Shown here one piece after another: positions 33,972 to 45,309 of a stretch of 64,000 bases of DNA. Position 1 is the stretch's first letter. Every line of letters starts with the position of its first letter. The DNA lies in contig NC_063073.1 of the NCBI RefSeq assembly GCF_022605165.1, positions 868,001 through 932,000 of the forward strand, written 5' to 3'. Source of the DNA: Purpureocillium takamizusanense. Lineage: Eukaryota; Ascomycota; Sordariomycetes; Hypocreales; Ophiocordycipitaceae. Made by a program: the position numbers and the translations under genes. The notes under the pieces were generated by a model that was not told the origin of the DNA, searched no databases, and was given only the letters and a program-made list of their open reading frames with translations.

Positions 33972-34762
33972 TGGGCCCTTTTGGCTCATCGGCCCTACAT
34001 GCCAGAGACGCGGGCAGGAGAGGCTTGGACGAGTGAGTGACTTGCCGGTTGTGTAAAAGAAACATGTAACATTCTGTACCAATGTATCACCACGGATGCT
34101 GTATCAACATCAAAGGAAGAAGCGGCCTCGGGGACTATTGTTGAGGCATAACCTGAAGAACGGGCCCGTGTCTATTCAAGGCAACCACTCCCTTGGAATT
34201 CACCATCTCCACATCATCATCTTTATGCTTGTGTGTGCATCGTACAATATACACTTGCATCATCAGCCTAGAGACGGCGGCCGTACAGCCTGTCAGGCGA
34301 GAGCAACGGCAATACACAATGAGCCGCATACGCACAGAGAAGAGACCTTACTATAAATTTCATAAACCAGCCAAACCTTTTTCTGCTTTTTGTAGAAGCC
34401 GGTTTGCATCAGTGACCTCAGAGCACGTCTATAGGCGCACGACGCCGAGCCCCAGGTATGGATGGGTGGGCGTTGGCGGCAGACTTGCAGCAGAAAAGCG
34501 CACCCTGACAAGCCCCACATCATCAACCTCAATTTCACATCTCAACTCGCAACTTTCAAGCACTCTCATTCGCGACGGCCGCCCAAACCACGCCCTCCGC
34601 TTCATCGCGCAAAACACTCAATCCGACACATCGCAACGGCACATCTCTCTTCTTCCGTGTCTCGCAACATCCATTGCCTTGGGGCCCGCCGCCCCCCCTT
34701 CAGGGTCCCCCCCCCCCCCCCGAAAACTCACCTCTCATCCTCCTTCCATCCTTCCGTCCATC
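33972..34762. other. Intergenic, RRP4 promoter
   Basis: 791 bp between two plus-strand genes. The last part is C-rich, with a poly-C tract near 34710-34722 just before the RRP4 start. No gene is recognised. Confidence 0.6.
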
Positions 34763-36031
34763 ATGCCCATCACCATCCTCCAGCCCCGGCCCGCGCCATC
34801 GCGGCCCCTCAATGTCCCTACCTCCGCGACTCACGGTGGCCTCGAGTCCGAGTCCGACTCCGACTCCGACGGCGGCGGCGCAGATCTCCAGGGCGACGTG
34901 CCCATGCGAGCCCCCAAGCGCCGTCGCGCAAGCCTCGAGGACGATGATGCCGACGCCGACGAGATTCTCACGCCGGGCAGCGTCATAACCTCGAACCCGC
35001 AATGGATGCGGTAAGTAAAACTCACCCGTGCTCATGTCCAAGCCTCTCTCCCCCTCCTCCCCACGAGACCCTCTTTACCAAGAGGGACGGAGGGGGGGCA
35101 CAACAACAACAACTAATATTACTACTACTATTCTACCGTGCTGTGTGTCTCATGGATTGTGTTCTAACGGATTTCTTTTCTTTCTTTCCCGCTCGCAAGT
35201 GGCCACGGCACATACGTCCCGCCCAATTCCACAGACATCACCTCCTCCCTCGCCGGCACCCTCACCCGGACCAACAAGCTCCTCTCGGTGCGTCCCCTAC
35301 GCGCGCGCTACACGCCCGAGATCGGCGACCTCGTCGTCGGCCGCATCGTCGAGGTGCAGGCCCGCCGCTGGCGCGTCGACGTCGCCGCCTCGCAGCTCGC
35401 CATCCTGCAGATCTCGGCCATCAACCTCCCCGGCGGCATCCTGCGCAAGCGCACCGAGACGGACGAGCTCCAGATCCGCTCCTTCTTCGCCGAGGGCGAT
35501 CTCGTCGTCGCCGAGGTCCAGCAGCTCCACCAGGACGGCGCCGCCAGCCTTCACACCCGCAGCCTCAAGTACGGGAAGCTCAGGAACGGCGTCTTCGTCG
35601 GCGTCTCGGGCACCGGTGGCGGCGGCGGCGTCGTCCGCTCCAAGAGGCAGGTCTGGACCGTCGAGGCCGCCAACGGCGCCGGCAAGATCGACGTCCTGCT
35701 CGGCGTCAACGGCTACATCTGGGTCAGCAAACACGTCGAGGGCGATGCCGCTGCCGAGGCCGCCCCCGGCATCAACCGCATGGAGGAGGCAGTCAGCAGC
35801 AAGGTCTACTCGAGTCAAAATGACGATATTGACGTCGCCACCATGCGGGAGATCGCCCGCTTCCGCAGCGTCATCCTGGCCCTCGTGGAGAACGGATTGC
35901 GGGTTGACGAGGATACCGTGACGAGGGCATATCACGAGGCGGTCGAGATTGGCCGCGAATCGGCAGACGACGACTTGTATTTGGGAGGCGAAAGAGGGAA
36001 AAGGTTGGCTACCATCATAGCGAGCCGCTAG
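34763..36031 (+). CDS. RRP4: Exosome complex component RRP4
   Basis: Two exons, 34763-35010 and 35200-36031, with a 189-nt intron (GTAAGT donor, GCAAG acceptor) giving 359 residues. The N-terminal region is acidic-serine rich with a basic KRRR patch. Across the junction the protein reads WMRGHGTYV, the conserved RRP4 N-terminal domain. The S1 domain follows ([20 protein letters not shown]) and then the KH domain ([15 protein letters not shown]). RRP4 is one of three RNA-binding cap subunits of the nine-subunit exosome. A Gly-rich loop near the end of the S1 domain and an Ala/Glu insertion in the KH region are typical fungal variations. The gene is convergent with the aldehyde dehydrogenase gene, 342 bp apart. 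Confidence 0.95.
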
Positions 36032-36373
36032 GTCTCAATAGAATACAGGATTATAAGCCACTCGCACAACATTTGATGATTTGCGTCTCTCTTTCGGCCA
36101 TGTGAGAATACTATTACCCAGCACGTCTCAATTATTTCGCCTTTTTGGCTCTTCTCTCGTGAGCGTGCACAAGAGCTCAGCCCCAACAATCATACATGCA
36201 CATCTACGTCGGACCCCAATGACAAAAGAAAAGCGTCGCTAGCAAGGTACAGGCACGCGCGCGAGGCATCGTTGCGTCGCCCACGGATATGTCTTTCACG
36301 CATCTCATTCTGGCGTCCCCCAACACAACCAATGCGTCCTAAGTACGTGCTTGAGGCGTCGGGTCGGTACCAT
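36032..36373. other. Convergent intergenic region RRP4 / aldehyde dehydrogenase
   Basis: 342 bp of facing 3' regions. No gene is recognised. Confidence 0.65.
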
Positions 36374-38030
36374 TCACAGGCCTAGCGAGCTTCTCTTCAG
36401 CCCAAGGAACGAAAGGACAGCGATCAGAATCCCCCACCTTAGAGCGGCCGACGATGCACTCTTTCCTCCGAGGCCGAAGACGAGGCCGACCCAGTACTTG
36501 AGCCCTCGCACCACATTACCATCGCGGTCAAAGTTGGGCTTGGGCGCCGAGATCTTCTTGTAGCGCTCGAGCTCACCCCACGAGTAAGGCATGTATCGCA
36601 CGCGGAGGACCTTTTCGGCCCAGGCGGGGACGGTGGCAATGCAGCGCTGGTGGCTGAACGCCTTGAACGAGTAGTGGCCATGGTAGTTGCCCGTGCCAGA
36701 AGAGCCAATACCACCGATAGGCGACGCGTTGACCATACAGTGGAAGAAGGCATCGTTGGCTGTGGCACCGCCAGAGGTGACGTTCTCAAGTACTGGTAAC
36801 AGTCAGCAATCTTGTTTGCAAAAGGCCACAGGGTCTGTACGCCTTACCCTTCTTGTTCTCTGCGTCCGAGCCAAAGGTGTACAGCGCCAGGGGTGTGGGA
36901 TCGACCTTGTTGGCAATATCGATGGCCTCGTCGAGGCTGTCGACGGGCATGATGGACCAGACCGGGCCAAAGCTCTCCTCGGCCATCATGCTGTCGTCGA
37001 TGCTGTCGACCAGGACGACCGTCGGCTCGATGAAAAACTCGGACTCGTCGCTATCACCACCCATGACGATCTTGCCCTTGGTGTTGTCCACCATGGCCTT
37101 GATGCGGTCAAAGTGAGTCTTGTTGACAATGCGGGAGAAATCAGGGCTCTTCTTGGCGCCCTGGGGCATGAACGTGCGGTACGCGGCCGTGACCTCGCCG
37201 ATGAACTTGGACACGAGGCTGCGGTCGATGAGGACGTAGTTGTGCGACAGACAGACTTGGCCGGCGTTGAGGCACTTTTGCCAGAGGAGACGCCTGGCGG
37301 CGAGCTTCAGGTCGCTGTGCTTGGTGAGGAAGGCGGGGTTCTGGCCTCCGAGCTCGAGGAGGACGGGGGTCAGGGACTGCGCGGCCTTCGTGGCAATGAT
37401 GGCGCCCGTCTTCTTGCCACCGGTGAAGACGACCTTGTCAAACTTGAGGTCCATGACGAATTTGGTCTCCTCGAGGGCGCCGTTGACGCAGACGTAGCAC
37501 TCGGGGTCGAGATACTCATCAAAGAGCTTCTTGAGTACCATGGCGGAGTGGGGCGAGTGCTCCGACGGCTTGAGGATGACGGTGTTGCCAGCAGCGATGG
37601 CGCCGACGAGGGGGGTGATGTTGAGCTGGTAGGGGTAGTTGTAGGCGCCAATCATGAGGATGGTACCGAGGGGCTCGTTCCTCATGCGCATCTTCATGGG
37701 CCAGTACTGCAGGGGCAGGTCGGCGACGGGCTCGTCCTTGGCCCAGGCGTCGAGCTTGTTGGCGACGTTGACGCACTCCGTCTTGCACCACTCGAGCTCG
37801 GTGACGTGCGCCTCGTACTTGCACTTGCCCATGTCCTTCATCAGGGCCTCCTCGATGAGGGGTGCGCAGTCAATGAGCCCCCAGTAGAGGCGGCGAATCT
37901 GCTTCTTGCGGAACTCAAAGTCCTTGGTGCGGTTGGTGCGGTACGTCTTTCGCAGAGTGTCGTACTTGGCCTGGATGTCGTCGAGGGACGTCGCCTCGAA
38001 GGGCGCGATGCCGCCTTTGATGGAGCCCAT
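36374..38030 (-). CDS. HFD1: Membrane-anchored fatty aldehyde dehydrogenase (ALDH3 class)
   Basis: Two exons, 38030-36848 and 36792-36374, with a 55-nt intron (GTAAGG donor, ACCAG acceptor) giving 533 residues. The catalytic Cys260 lies in NAGQVCLSHN and the general base Glu226 in LLELGGQNP. The NAD-binding turn is FTGGKKTG (202-209). The C-terminal ~40 residues hold hydrophobic segments ending in a basic tail, consistent with a tail anchor as in yeast Hfd1 and human ALDH3A2. The enzyme oxidises long-chain fatty aldehydes, and in yeast it also acts in hexadecenal breakdown and ubiquinone precursor formation. The start is the Met of MGSIKGG, where homology begins. A 483-codon antisense frame covers the gene and is a shadow. 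Confidence 0.93.
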
Positions 38031-40916
38031 GGTGGCGATGGTGGGTGGTGGGCGCGTCCAAGATATGAAGCCAACGGCAGATGCGGCCGTCGGTGCGAGC
38101 AGGGGCTGGAGGCGTGTACAATGTCAGCGTCTAGCTAGCTTCGGACGGCATCACGACAGTTTGAAGGCGAGTGGAAAGGTAGCTGGTGGCAGTGCGCGAC
38201 AGTGGCCCGTGCCTCGTCCCACGACGACGATTTCGCGAACACGCGCGTGCTCGACCACAGACGGCATCTGTCGGGGTGACGAGGGAGGGAAAAGAGGCGG
38301 GCGATCTGACCACTCACGTCTTGTCGTGTTAGTGCAGCAAGCAAGCAAGCTTGGCGGGCCGAGAGCTATCCAAGAATCGACCGACGGGGCGGAATCGCAC
38401 AAACTAACTGCGGAGGAGGATGAGGCACAGCGCGAGCGTCGCAAGTCCGGAGAAGCGAGGAGGAGCAGTAGAGAAATACGAAGTTGGGAGCAGCAGGATG
38501 AAGAGGGGATGGGAGTATTTTCACAAGCGGCCGAGTCAAAATGAGGGGCCTCCGCAGGGCTGGCCAGAGAAGACTAGGGGGGCGGGATGCATAGGCAGGC
38601 AGGCAGGCAGGCATGCAGGACGGGACGAGAGCTTCCAACTGGAAGGCGCTGCTCAGCAGTTCGGCAAATGTCCACCTCAGTGTGCACGGTACCTTGGGTA
38701 TAGGTACTGTTAGCTGGCAGCCCAGCTTCAGTTCAAATGGATCTGTGATGGGCCGCCTCAGTGGCACTGGGCCTAGCCAGTGTCTGCTGAAGGAAAAGTG
38801 CCAGTCCAGGTGGTTTGCCACGGACAGCCGCAATGCTCGCTACTACTCTGGTATGTACCCACCAAGCGCCACGGGCTCTGTGCGATGATGAAGACGCTCG
38901 GCCTCGGCATGATAGAACCAGCAAAGCCATGGCATCGTCCCCACACTGCCCAAGAGGCAGGGGGGTCAGGGCCGTCCGTCTGGGGCAGTTAAAGCTCCTT
39001 TCCCGTCTCACACCCCCAGGGGGGAAAGCCCCGTTGCTCACTCCAGTGCAAACCTGCAGCAATCTCCCGCCGCCTGAGCCTACCCGCCCACGTACTACAT
39101 TACGTGCAGTGCCTACGGGCATGGAGAGCTAGGGGCGTGGGGGGGCGCGGTTACGTACGACGTACCTACCTAGTAGGTACTAACCCACCAGGAAACGCTG
39201 GGGGACAGACGCGCTGCGCGCCAGGCAGGCCGGCGGCGGCTCAAACTGCAAAGCACGTTAATCTCCAGCGGCATTGGAATTGGCACCAAGCAGGGGGGTG
39301 GGGGGGGCACAGACGGAGATGCGGGCCAACTGACTACCACCCACGGCGTGCGCCATCCTCCGCCCCGAGCTGTCAAGGTTCGCAGGAGCACCTGGAAGTT
39401 CTCCCTTCCAGTGGGGATGCCAATTCGGTCGACCATCGTAGAACATGAGAGCTGTTGCTGCGCACCGCCCTCCTAGTCACTTGCCCTCAATTCTATCATC
39501 TTCGAAACCTGCGCCTCAGGATCAACGAGAGCCGTCCGTAGAGGAATCGACAGGCACTTCGTTGGGCGGTGGTACCATTAAGGTTCTGACAGCACCTCCA
39601 GGTACCGCGACGCCCATTTCCTCCGCTTATCCAACGGGTGGTCTATCTTGCCTCGCCTCACCTCATCTCACTCCGCCTTTCTGTGAGATGTTGTCTACGA
39701 CGGCCGGTTCCAAGAAAGCCTAGTTAGTGCACATGCCTGCTGCGGGAGTTCGCTGTGCCGCCGCCGCCGCCGCGCTGCCACCAGTTGAGATGCCGAGGCT
39801 CACTTCCAGCAGAGGGGAGGGGGGGCCCAGGCATGAAACCCGCCCCGACGGCACGGCGCCACAAACCAGGCTGAATGGCTGCCATCTATCCATCCGTCCG
39901 TCCATCCATCGCTCCATCATCGAGGCCCCTCATCAATCCGCGAACCGACCCCACTTCCACGCGATCCGTGGGTGCGGTGCGCAAGGTAAGTGTGACACCG
40001 TGCCAACCAGAGCCATACCTCACTCATCATCGCGATGCTCTCCAGCAGCTGTCTTGAGTGTTCACCAATTTCCTTCGCCGTCACACAACGCCTATACTCC
40101 GTCCAAACTTGTCGCAGGTGCCGCGAACAGACACTACGCTTCTTTTCTTTGCCCGCTTACTGAGCGGACAGACACGTCCGAGGCTCACCCACCTACCTAT
40201 ACTGTGCCATGCATCACGGACGAAGTACTACAGTATCCATAGGCTCAGGTGCTGCAATCCGACTTCCAACATGCAAACCCACGCCTCCCAACTGTTACTC
40301 ACTTGTCACGATCCCCATCATACCCGTGTCATGATAATAGGGCCCACGCCATGCCATTCCTACCCGGATGGGCCGAATTACCGGCCCGGCCATGGCATCT
40401 CCTCTCTGCTGCTACCACCAATGCATCATGCCTCGGCTGCTGCGCCTGCCGCCTCGCGCTCGTAATATATCTGGTGCTGCTTCTCATGACTTCTCCTTTG
40501 GCGATGCACTCGTTGTAGCCGTCGATATTACACACACGCCGTACCAACAAGATGCACATGTCGACGTCGAGTCGCAGGCTCACGTGAGGAGGTCCTCCGT
40601 GCGCGCAAGGCCTTGCCTGGGTGACACGGCCCCAATATCTCGCGCCACGAAACGGTTCTCGTGCAACACACGATAGAGAAGTGTGACGGTCCAGCCTGAA
40701 TATGTGGCCCATGCTATACCAGGTAGCACACATCTCGAGAAGCTTGAATATGAGCCTTCAGAAACTCAGACTGTTTCGCGCGTAAAAATGAGAGCTGCCA
40801 TAGGCATCTTGTTTAGTGCTCCCAGATCCTAGATCGTACACACACATACACATCCCCTACAATGCTTCGGCTTCAAATGTCTGGTAATTATACATGCCGC
40901 TGTTGATCTCCAGGCA
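38031..40916. other. Gene-free interval of 2.9 kb
   Basis: Holds the aldehyde dehydrogenase promoter and further unassigned DNA. It includes an AGGC tetranucleotide repeat (about 38593-38612), the perfect inverted repeat GTACCTAC-CTA-GTAGGTAC (39162-39180) and several GGTACC-type motifs. Open frames up to about 170 codons show no conserved content. Confidence 0.55.
39162..39180. repeat. Perfect inverted repeat with 8-bp arms
   Basis: GTACCTAC, spacer CTA, GTAGGTAC: 8-bp arms and a 3-bp spacer. It is one of a series of GTAC/GGTACC palindromes in intergenic DNA of this window. Confidence 0.9.
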
Positions 40917-42210
40917 TCACCGCCGCGCCCGGTTCGCGCCGCCCCACGACTTGCCGCCCTTGGGCGCGGCCGCCACTAGCTCCGCAACCTTTTGCTTCTC
41001 CTGCTCCTCCGCCAGCCTCTCCTTGAGGTACCCGTCGATGACCTTTTTGCCGTCAACAAGCAGCCCACCCTCCGCCCTCGTCTTGTCCTCAAGCGCCGCG
41101 CGATGCCGCTGCTCGTCGATCTGCAGCCGCCGCTCGTCCGTCAGGAGCCACTCCTTGGGGAAGCGCGGCTTCGCCTTAATTTGATGGTGCCGCAGGTCCA
41201 GCGGCACGTCCTCGAACGTGTCCTTGGGGTCCTTGGCCGCCGCGATCAGATCGTCGACCAGGTTTGACAGGTACCGCTTGTTCTGCGCCTGGTGCTCGAA
41301 GCTCTCGCAGCTCATCTTAACCAGCTCCGTCTCCGGATTGTACCGGGGGCCCACCAGTTTCTTCAGCTTGTCCGTTTGCACCGGTGTTAGATTAAGGTCG
41401 TCAGGCGCAAACTGTACCACCACCTTCTTCTCCGCTGGATGCGACTCGCCCATGTAGGTCGTGTACCGCCATCGGAGGACCTCGCCATCCTTCGGGGGCG
41501 CAAATGGCTTGGCGAATTCTGCGTGAGCGGATTCGTTAGCTTGCTCCTCCTCATGAGTATTCGCATGCTCAAGTAGACTCACTGGCAAGGAGCGGCATCT
41601 CCCAAACGGCAAGGCGAGCATAGTGCCTCATCTCCCGCACCTCTTCCAGCTTCCCGTGCGCCATTGACGTAATGTCGTCCTCGTCGAACTCGTCGTGCTC
41701 CTCGGTGTCGGTCTCAGGGTCGTCCTCGTCGTACCAAAATGATGACTGGTTCGGCCTGTCACCTCGGTCATCCTTGAGCAGTTCATCATCTAGGGCCTTG
41801 GCCTCCAACTCCGACTCTTCCAGTGTACTCTCCGGGGGCGCGTGCGCGTTGACAAAGTCGTCGAAGGTGAAGTAGCCATTCTTTTCGGCCGCCGCGTCCA
41901 GCCCGTCCAGCACCTTAATGACTTCGGGATCCTCCCTCAACATCTTTATCTCCAGCGGTTCGTCTTCCTTGACGTCGTACTCCTCCTCCTCCTCCTGCTC
42001 CTCGTCCTCCTCCTCGTCCTCCTCCTCCTCCTCCTCCTGTCTGCCCATCCCGGCCCTCTCGCGAGCCCGTCTCGCGGGCATCGTGCGGAAAGCTCGGTGC
42101 GAGACTATGCGTTGCCGGCCAAACTGCTGCAACCGTGGCAGTTTTTGCAGCTGTGCCGACCGGCGACATGCCACCATGCATAGCCTCACGGCGCCTGGAG
42201 CCAAAGGCAT
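40917..42210 (-). CDS. RSM24: Mitochondrial small-subunit ribosomal protein RSM24 (mS35)
   Basis: Two exons, 42210-41583 and 41518-40917, with a 64-nt intron (GTGAGT donor, CGCAG acceptor) giving 409 residues. The N terminus is basic and hydroxylated (MVACRRSAQLQKLPRLQ), a mitochondrial presequence. An acidic tract of Glu/Asp of about 30 residues follows. The MRP-S28/mS35 domain then starts, crossing the junction near LAKFAKPFAPP, with RWRYTTYMGE and the VQFAPDDL region that mark the family. Met at 42177 is an equally good start (398 residues). The C terminus is a charged helix with a Gly/Arg tail. The 292-bp gap to ALG13 is a divergent promoter. Confidence 0.9.
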
Positions 42211-42502
42211 GTCGAATTGATGGAGGTTGTGACGACAACTCGGCGAGTCTGTCGCATGAGAGATGCGGTTTGCGCCTCAAAAATTTGGCTGGTGCTGAGG
42301 TTGCTCTCAGGGACCAAAACCGCCGAAGCTTTGCCGTGCGATGTCTCCACCTTGGATGGCGGGCAACTGGCAAAAGTGGGCCCTTCTTGGTGCGTCCTCA
42401 ATGGCCGTGACGGAACACCATGTAAGACCAGGCCATTCATCATCTACATTGTCTACGTACCAGCTGAGAGCTCTGTGCCTTTCTCTCCAACATCTCCCCA
42501 GT
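42211..42502. promoter_or_regulatory. Compact bidirectional promoter, RSM24 / ALG13
   Basis: 292 bp separate the RSM24 and ALG13 start codons on opposite strands. No distinct motif is evident. Confidence 0.55.
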
Positions 42503-43266
42503 ATGGCGGCAGGCGAACAGCCTTCCCAGCGCTACTGCCTGATCACTGTCGGAGCCACTGTCGGATTCGAACAGCTGACCAAAACAGCGCTCGAGCCGTT
42601 ATTCTGGCAGTTCCTCCAGGACAGGGGCTTCAGCAACCTCCGTATCCAATGCGGACCCGACGTGCCCTGGGCAAGCGCCAAATTGGCACAAATCGAGCAC
42701 GAGGTCCCACCCGGTTTCTCGGTTGATGTGTTTGACGTGAGAAGGAATTTGATGCTCGAGGAAATGGTCCTTTGCAAGCCCACCGCGGGGCAACGCGGGC
42801 AGGGCCTTATCGTCTCCCATGCAGGTAAGTGAATCACCCTCAACGACGCCCTTTAGCCGGCCAACGAAAGGCAAGGTACCGGCACTATACTCGATGCCTG
42901 GAAGGTGGGCGTTCCCCTCATCGTCGTCCCCAACACCGGCTTGCTCGACGACCATCAGACGGAGTTGGCCAAACATCTCGCCCGCGAGGGCTACGCAACA
43001 ATGGCTAAGCCCAGGTACGCGCCCCCCCCCCCCGCCCCCCCGGGGGTTCTTTGGCCCAATCCCATCATGCTCAAATAAATCTAATATTTACCAGCCGCCT
43101 TGACCTTCAAGATGCTATCCATAAGGCAGAGCTTCTTGTTGAGGAGAACAAGACGCGCTGGCCGCCACATTCAGTAAGCAATCAGCAGCGCGGTGCGGCT
43201 CGATTGTGGGATATCAAGCCCGTCGAGGTCAAAGCAGAGGAGGTTTCTCAGATGACACACGATTAG
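42503..43266 (+). CDS. ALG13: UDP-N-acetylglucosamine transferase subunit Alg13
   Basis: Three exons: 42503-42824, 42876-43014 and 43095-43266, with introns of 51 and 80 nt. Phases agree and give 210 residues, close to yeast Alg13 (202). The N-terminal half starts a GT-B C-terminal-type fold (YCLITVGATVGFEQL). The first junction joins SHAG to TGTILDAWKVGVPLIVVP, the conserved UDP-GlcNAc-binding segment, and DHQTELAKHLAREGY follows. Alg13 pairs with the membrane protein Alg14 at the ER to add the second GlcNAc of the dolichol-linked oligosaccharide. Intron 1 has an AAG acceptor. Intron 2 has a long C-run just after its donor. The gene is convergent with AIP1 (151 bp). Confidence 0.93.
43022..43041. 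repeat. C-run inside ALG13 intron 2
   Basis: About twelve C, one G and seven C, starting a few bases after the GTACGC donor. Homopolymers of this kind are length-unstable and may affect sequencing accuracy. Confidence 0.85.
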
Positions 43267-43417
43267 GCGTTGGGGGTCAGGGGTGCTCCACGGCAGCGCC
43301 ATGAGGTTCAGGTAAGATGATGGCGTTGATGGACTCGATCTTGTATCTACTCGTCCCACTATTTCGCGAGATACCCACTACCTGGTTCGGCGAGTACCTC
43401 GCATGTCGTCGTTGCCT

Positions 43418-45309
43418 CTACGGTAGATTTGCAACCTTCCAAATTTTGACAGTCGCGTCTCCGCCGGCGCTTGCCACCTTGCCTCCCTCTACCCAGCTGA
43501 TACCACTGACGCCATCCTTGTGGGCGTTGGCCGCCTTGATCCTCTTGCCCTGATTCTTCTTTTCTAGACACCAGACAAACACATTGGTGTCGAGGCTGCC
43601 GCTCGCTGCGTACGCTCCGGAGTCGTCCCACGCAATGGATGTCACACGGGCAGTGTGAGCTGACCACCTATCGGCGACCACCTCCCATGAACCAGTCTTG
43701 TAAACGTAAATCTTGCCAACGCTATTGCCGGCGGCGAGATGCGACCCATCCTTGGAGAAGGCAAGCGCGGAAATAGTGCCCGTCGGGTTGGCAATCGCCT
43801 TAACCTGCTCTAGCTTGCCGCTGGAATCAGCTTTATATATTCGGACAGAGTTTTGGTCCGCCCCGACGGCCACGAAGGACCCCAGCGCAGCAATGGCGCC
43901 AGGAGTATAGCTCAGGGGTGTCTCCTCCAGGAGCGATTCGTTACTGTACGCCGCGATACCAGAGACTGTGGCGACGTATACGATCTTATCCGCTGCGCTC
44001 GCCCCCTTGGGCTGTGCCGAGAGCTTAATTGACTGTCCCAGGAACGTCGTGGCCGACTCGTCAACAATCCTCAGGGTATCGTCCCAGCCGGCGCTGTAGA
44101 TCTTTCCGGTGTGCCCAGTGAGCTGCGCGACCTGGTTAGTGTGAGCTTCACCATCGACGACTGTTGCAGTCCCTGTGGTCATGTCCCAGCGGCAAACTCG
44201 GCCATCAAAGCTTCCGGTCCAGACTGCGCTGCCCTTGCCATCTGAGGAGGGGCTCAGCGCCGTGATGCCCTTGTTGTGTCCATGCACAACCTTCACAGGC
44301 TCTGCTTTGCCCTCGTTGAGATATAGGAGCTCGCCGTCCAAGCTGACACTTATGATGAGACCATCTGTCCGACCGTGCGGAATGACAACGCCGACTTGCT
44401 GATCCGCCACACTGACGCCCTCACCGAACTTCCACGTCTGGATGACCGAACCCGCGTCTGCATCCCAGAGCTTGACAGTTTGGTCTGCGCTAGCTGTGGC
44501 GAACTTCTTGCCGTCCTGGGACCACGACAGGGCAAAGATGCTGCCCGTGTGCTCCCCATCCCCTATTTGCTTCGTAGGCTGACCAGTCTTTCCGTCGTAA
44601 AGTTGTATTCTCTTATCGGCGCCGACCGTTGCGAGCGTGTTCCCGTCGGGGGAGTAGGCAGCTCCCAGGACGAACCCCTTGTGCACCGTGTTCTTGTCGT
44701 TGAACTTGTAAGGGGCCCCATGATAGAATACCATGTTGGCGTCATCGCCGACGGTGGCTGCTCGAAAAGGGCGCTGAGCCTTCATGGCAACGGCGTTGAC
44801 CGACTTCGAGTGGCCAATGATCTCGCCCACCGAATTGCCGCTGTCAGCCGTAATGCAGCGCCCAAATTGTTCCTTGCCATCACCAACAGCAATGATGCGT
44901 TGTGAGTCACCATCCCAGGCAATGTCGTTTAGACGCCCAGAGATGATGCCGTACTCGCCCCTTGTGCTCTCGATGCTCTCGGGCTCCCAGACGCGCAGCA
45001 TACCGCTGGCGTCGCCGCTGGCAACCTTGAACCCATTCGGCGCAAAGCGGGCGACGGTCGTTGGGGCGGTGTGGCCGGTGTACTCTTTGCAATCGGCAGG
45101 GTTGTCGATTGAGCGGACAAAGATTGACTTGCCAGACTGCAGCAACCCGGGAGTCAGGGTTTGATCCATGTGAAACTGTTGAGCCTGGGACTCACCGCGT
45201 AAGCTATCCGCTGACCCTTGGAATCGGTGGACAGCTGCGTGGGCTGGCCGCGCGTGGTGGCCGGCACGGCGCCTAGGATGCGCTCGATGGTAATGGACGC
45301 GGAAGCCAT
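43418..45309 (-). CDS. AIP1: Actin-interacting protein 1 (WD-repeat)
   Basis: Two exons, 45309-45196 and 45136-43418, with a 59-nt intron (GTGAGT donor, CTGCAG acceptor) giving 610 residues, the usual family length. The first exon encodes MASASITIERILGAVPATTR and the junction joins RIAYA to SGKSIFVRSIDNP, as in yeast and animal Aip1. Fourteen or so WD40-like repeats form two beta-propellers. Typical blades are KFATASADQTVKLWD, VWTGSFDGRVCRWD and VASAGGDATVKIWK at the C terminus. Aip1 works with cofilin to disassemble actin filaments at cortical patches. The in-frame Met at 45170 lies inside the intron and should not be used as a start. Confidence 0.94.

Noticed and set aside
36687..38138. 483-codon plus-strand open frame opposite the aldehyde dehydrogenase
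   Set aside because: It is the antisense shadow of a strongly GC3-biased gene; residues are Val/Leu/Gly/Asp repeats without domain content, and the minus strand encodes a clear ALDH with catalytic residues.
16609..42210. Functional cluster of mitochondrial genes (MIM2, AFG1, MCT1, DMAC1-like, RSM24)
   Set aside because: The genes are interspersed with unrelated housekeeping genes on both strands and mitochondrial proteins are common; nothing in the sequence shows co-regulation.
45170..45309. Start of AIP1 at the in-frame Met inside 45137-45195
   Set aside because: That Met lies within an intron; splicing to the upstream exon restores the conserved N terminus and exact family length.
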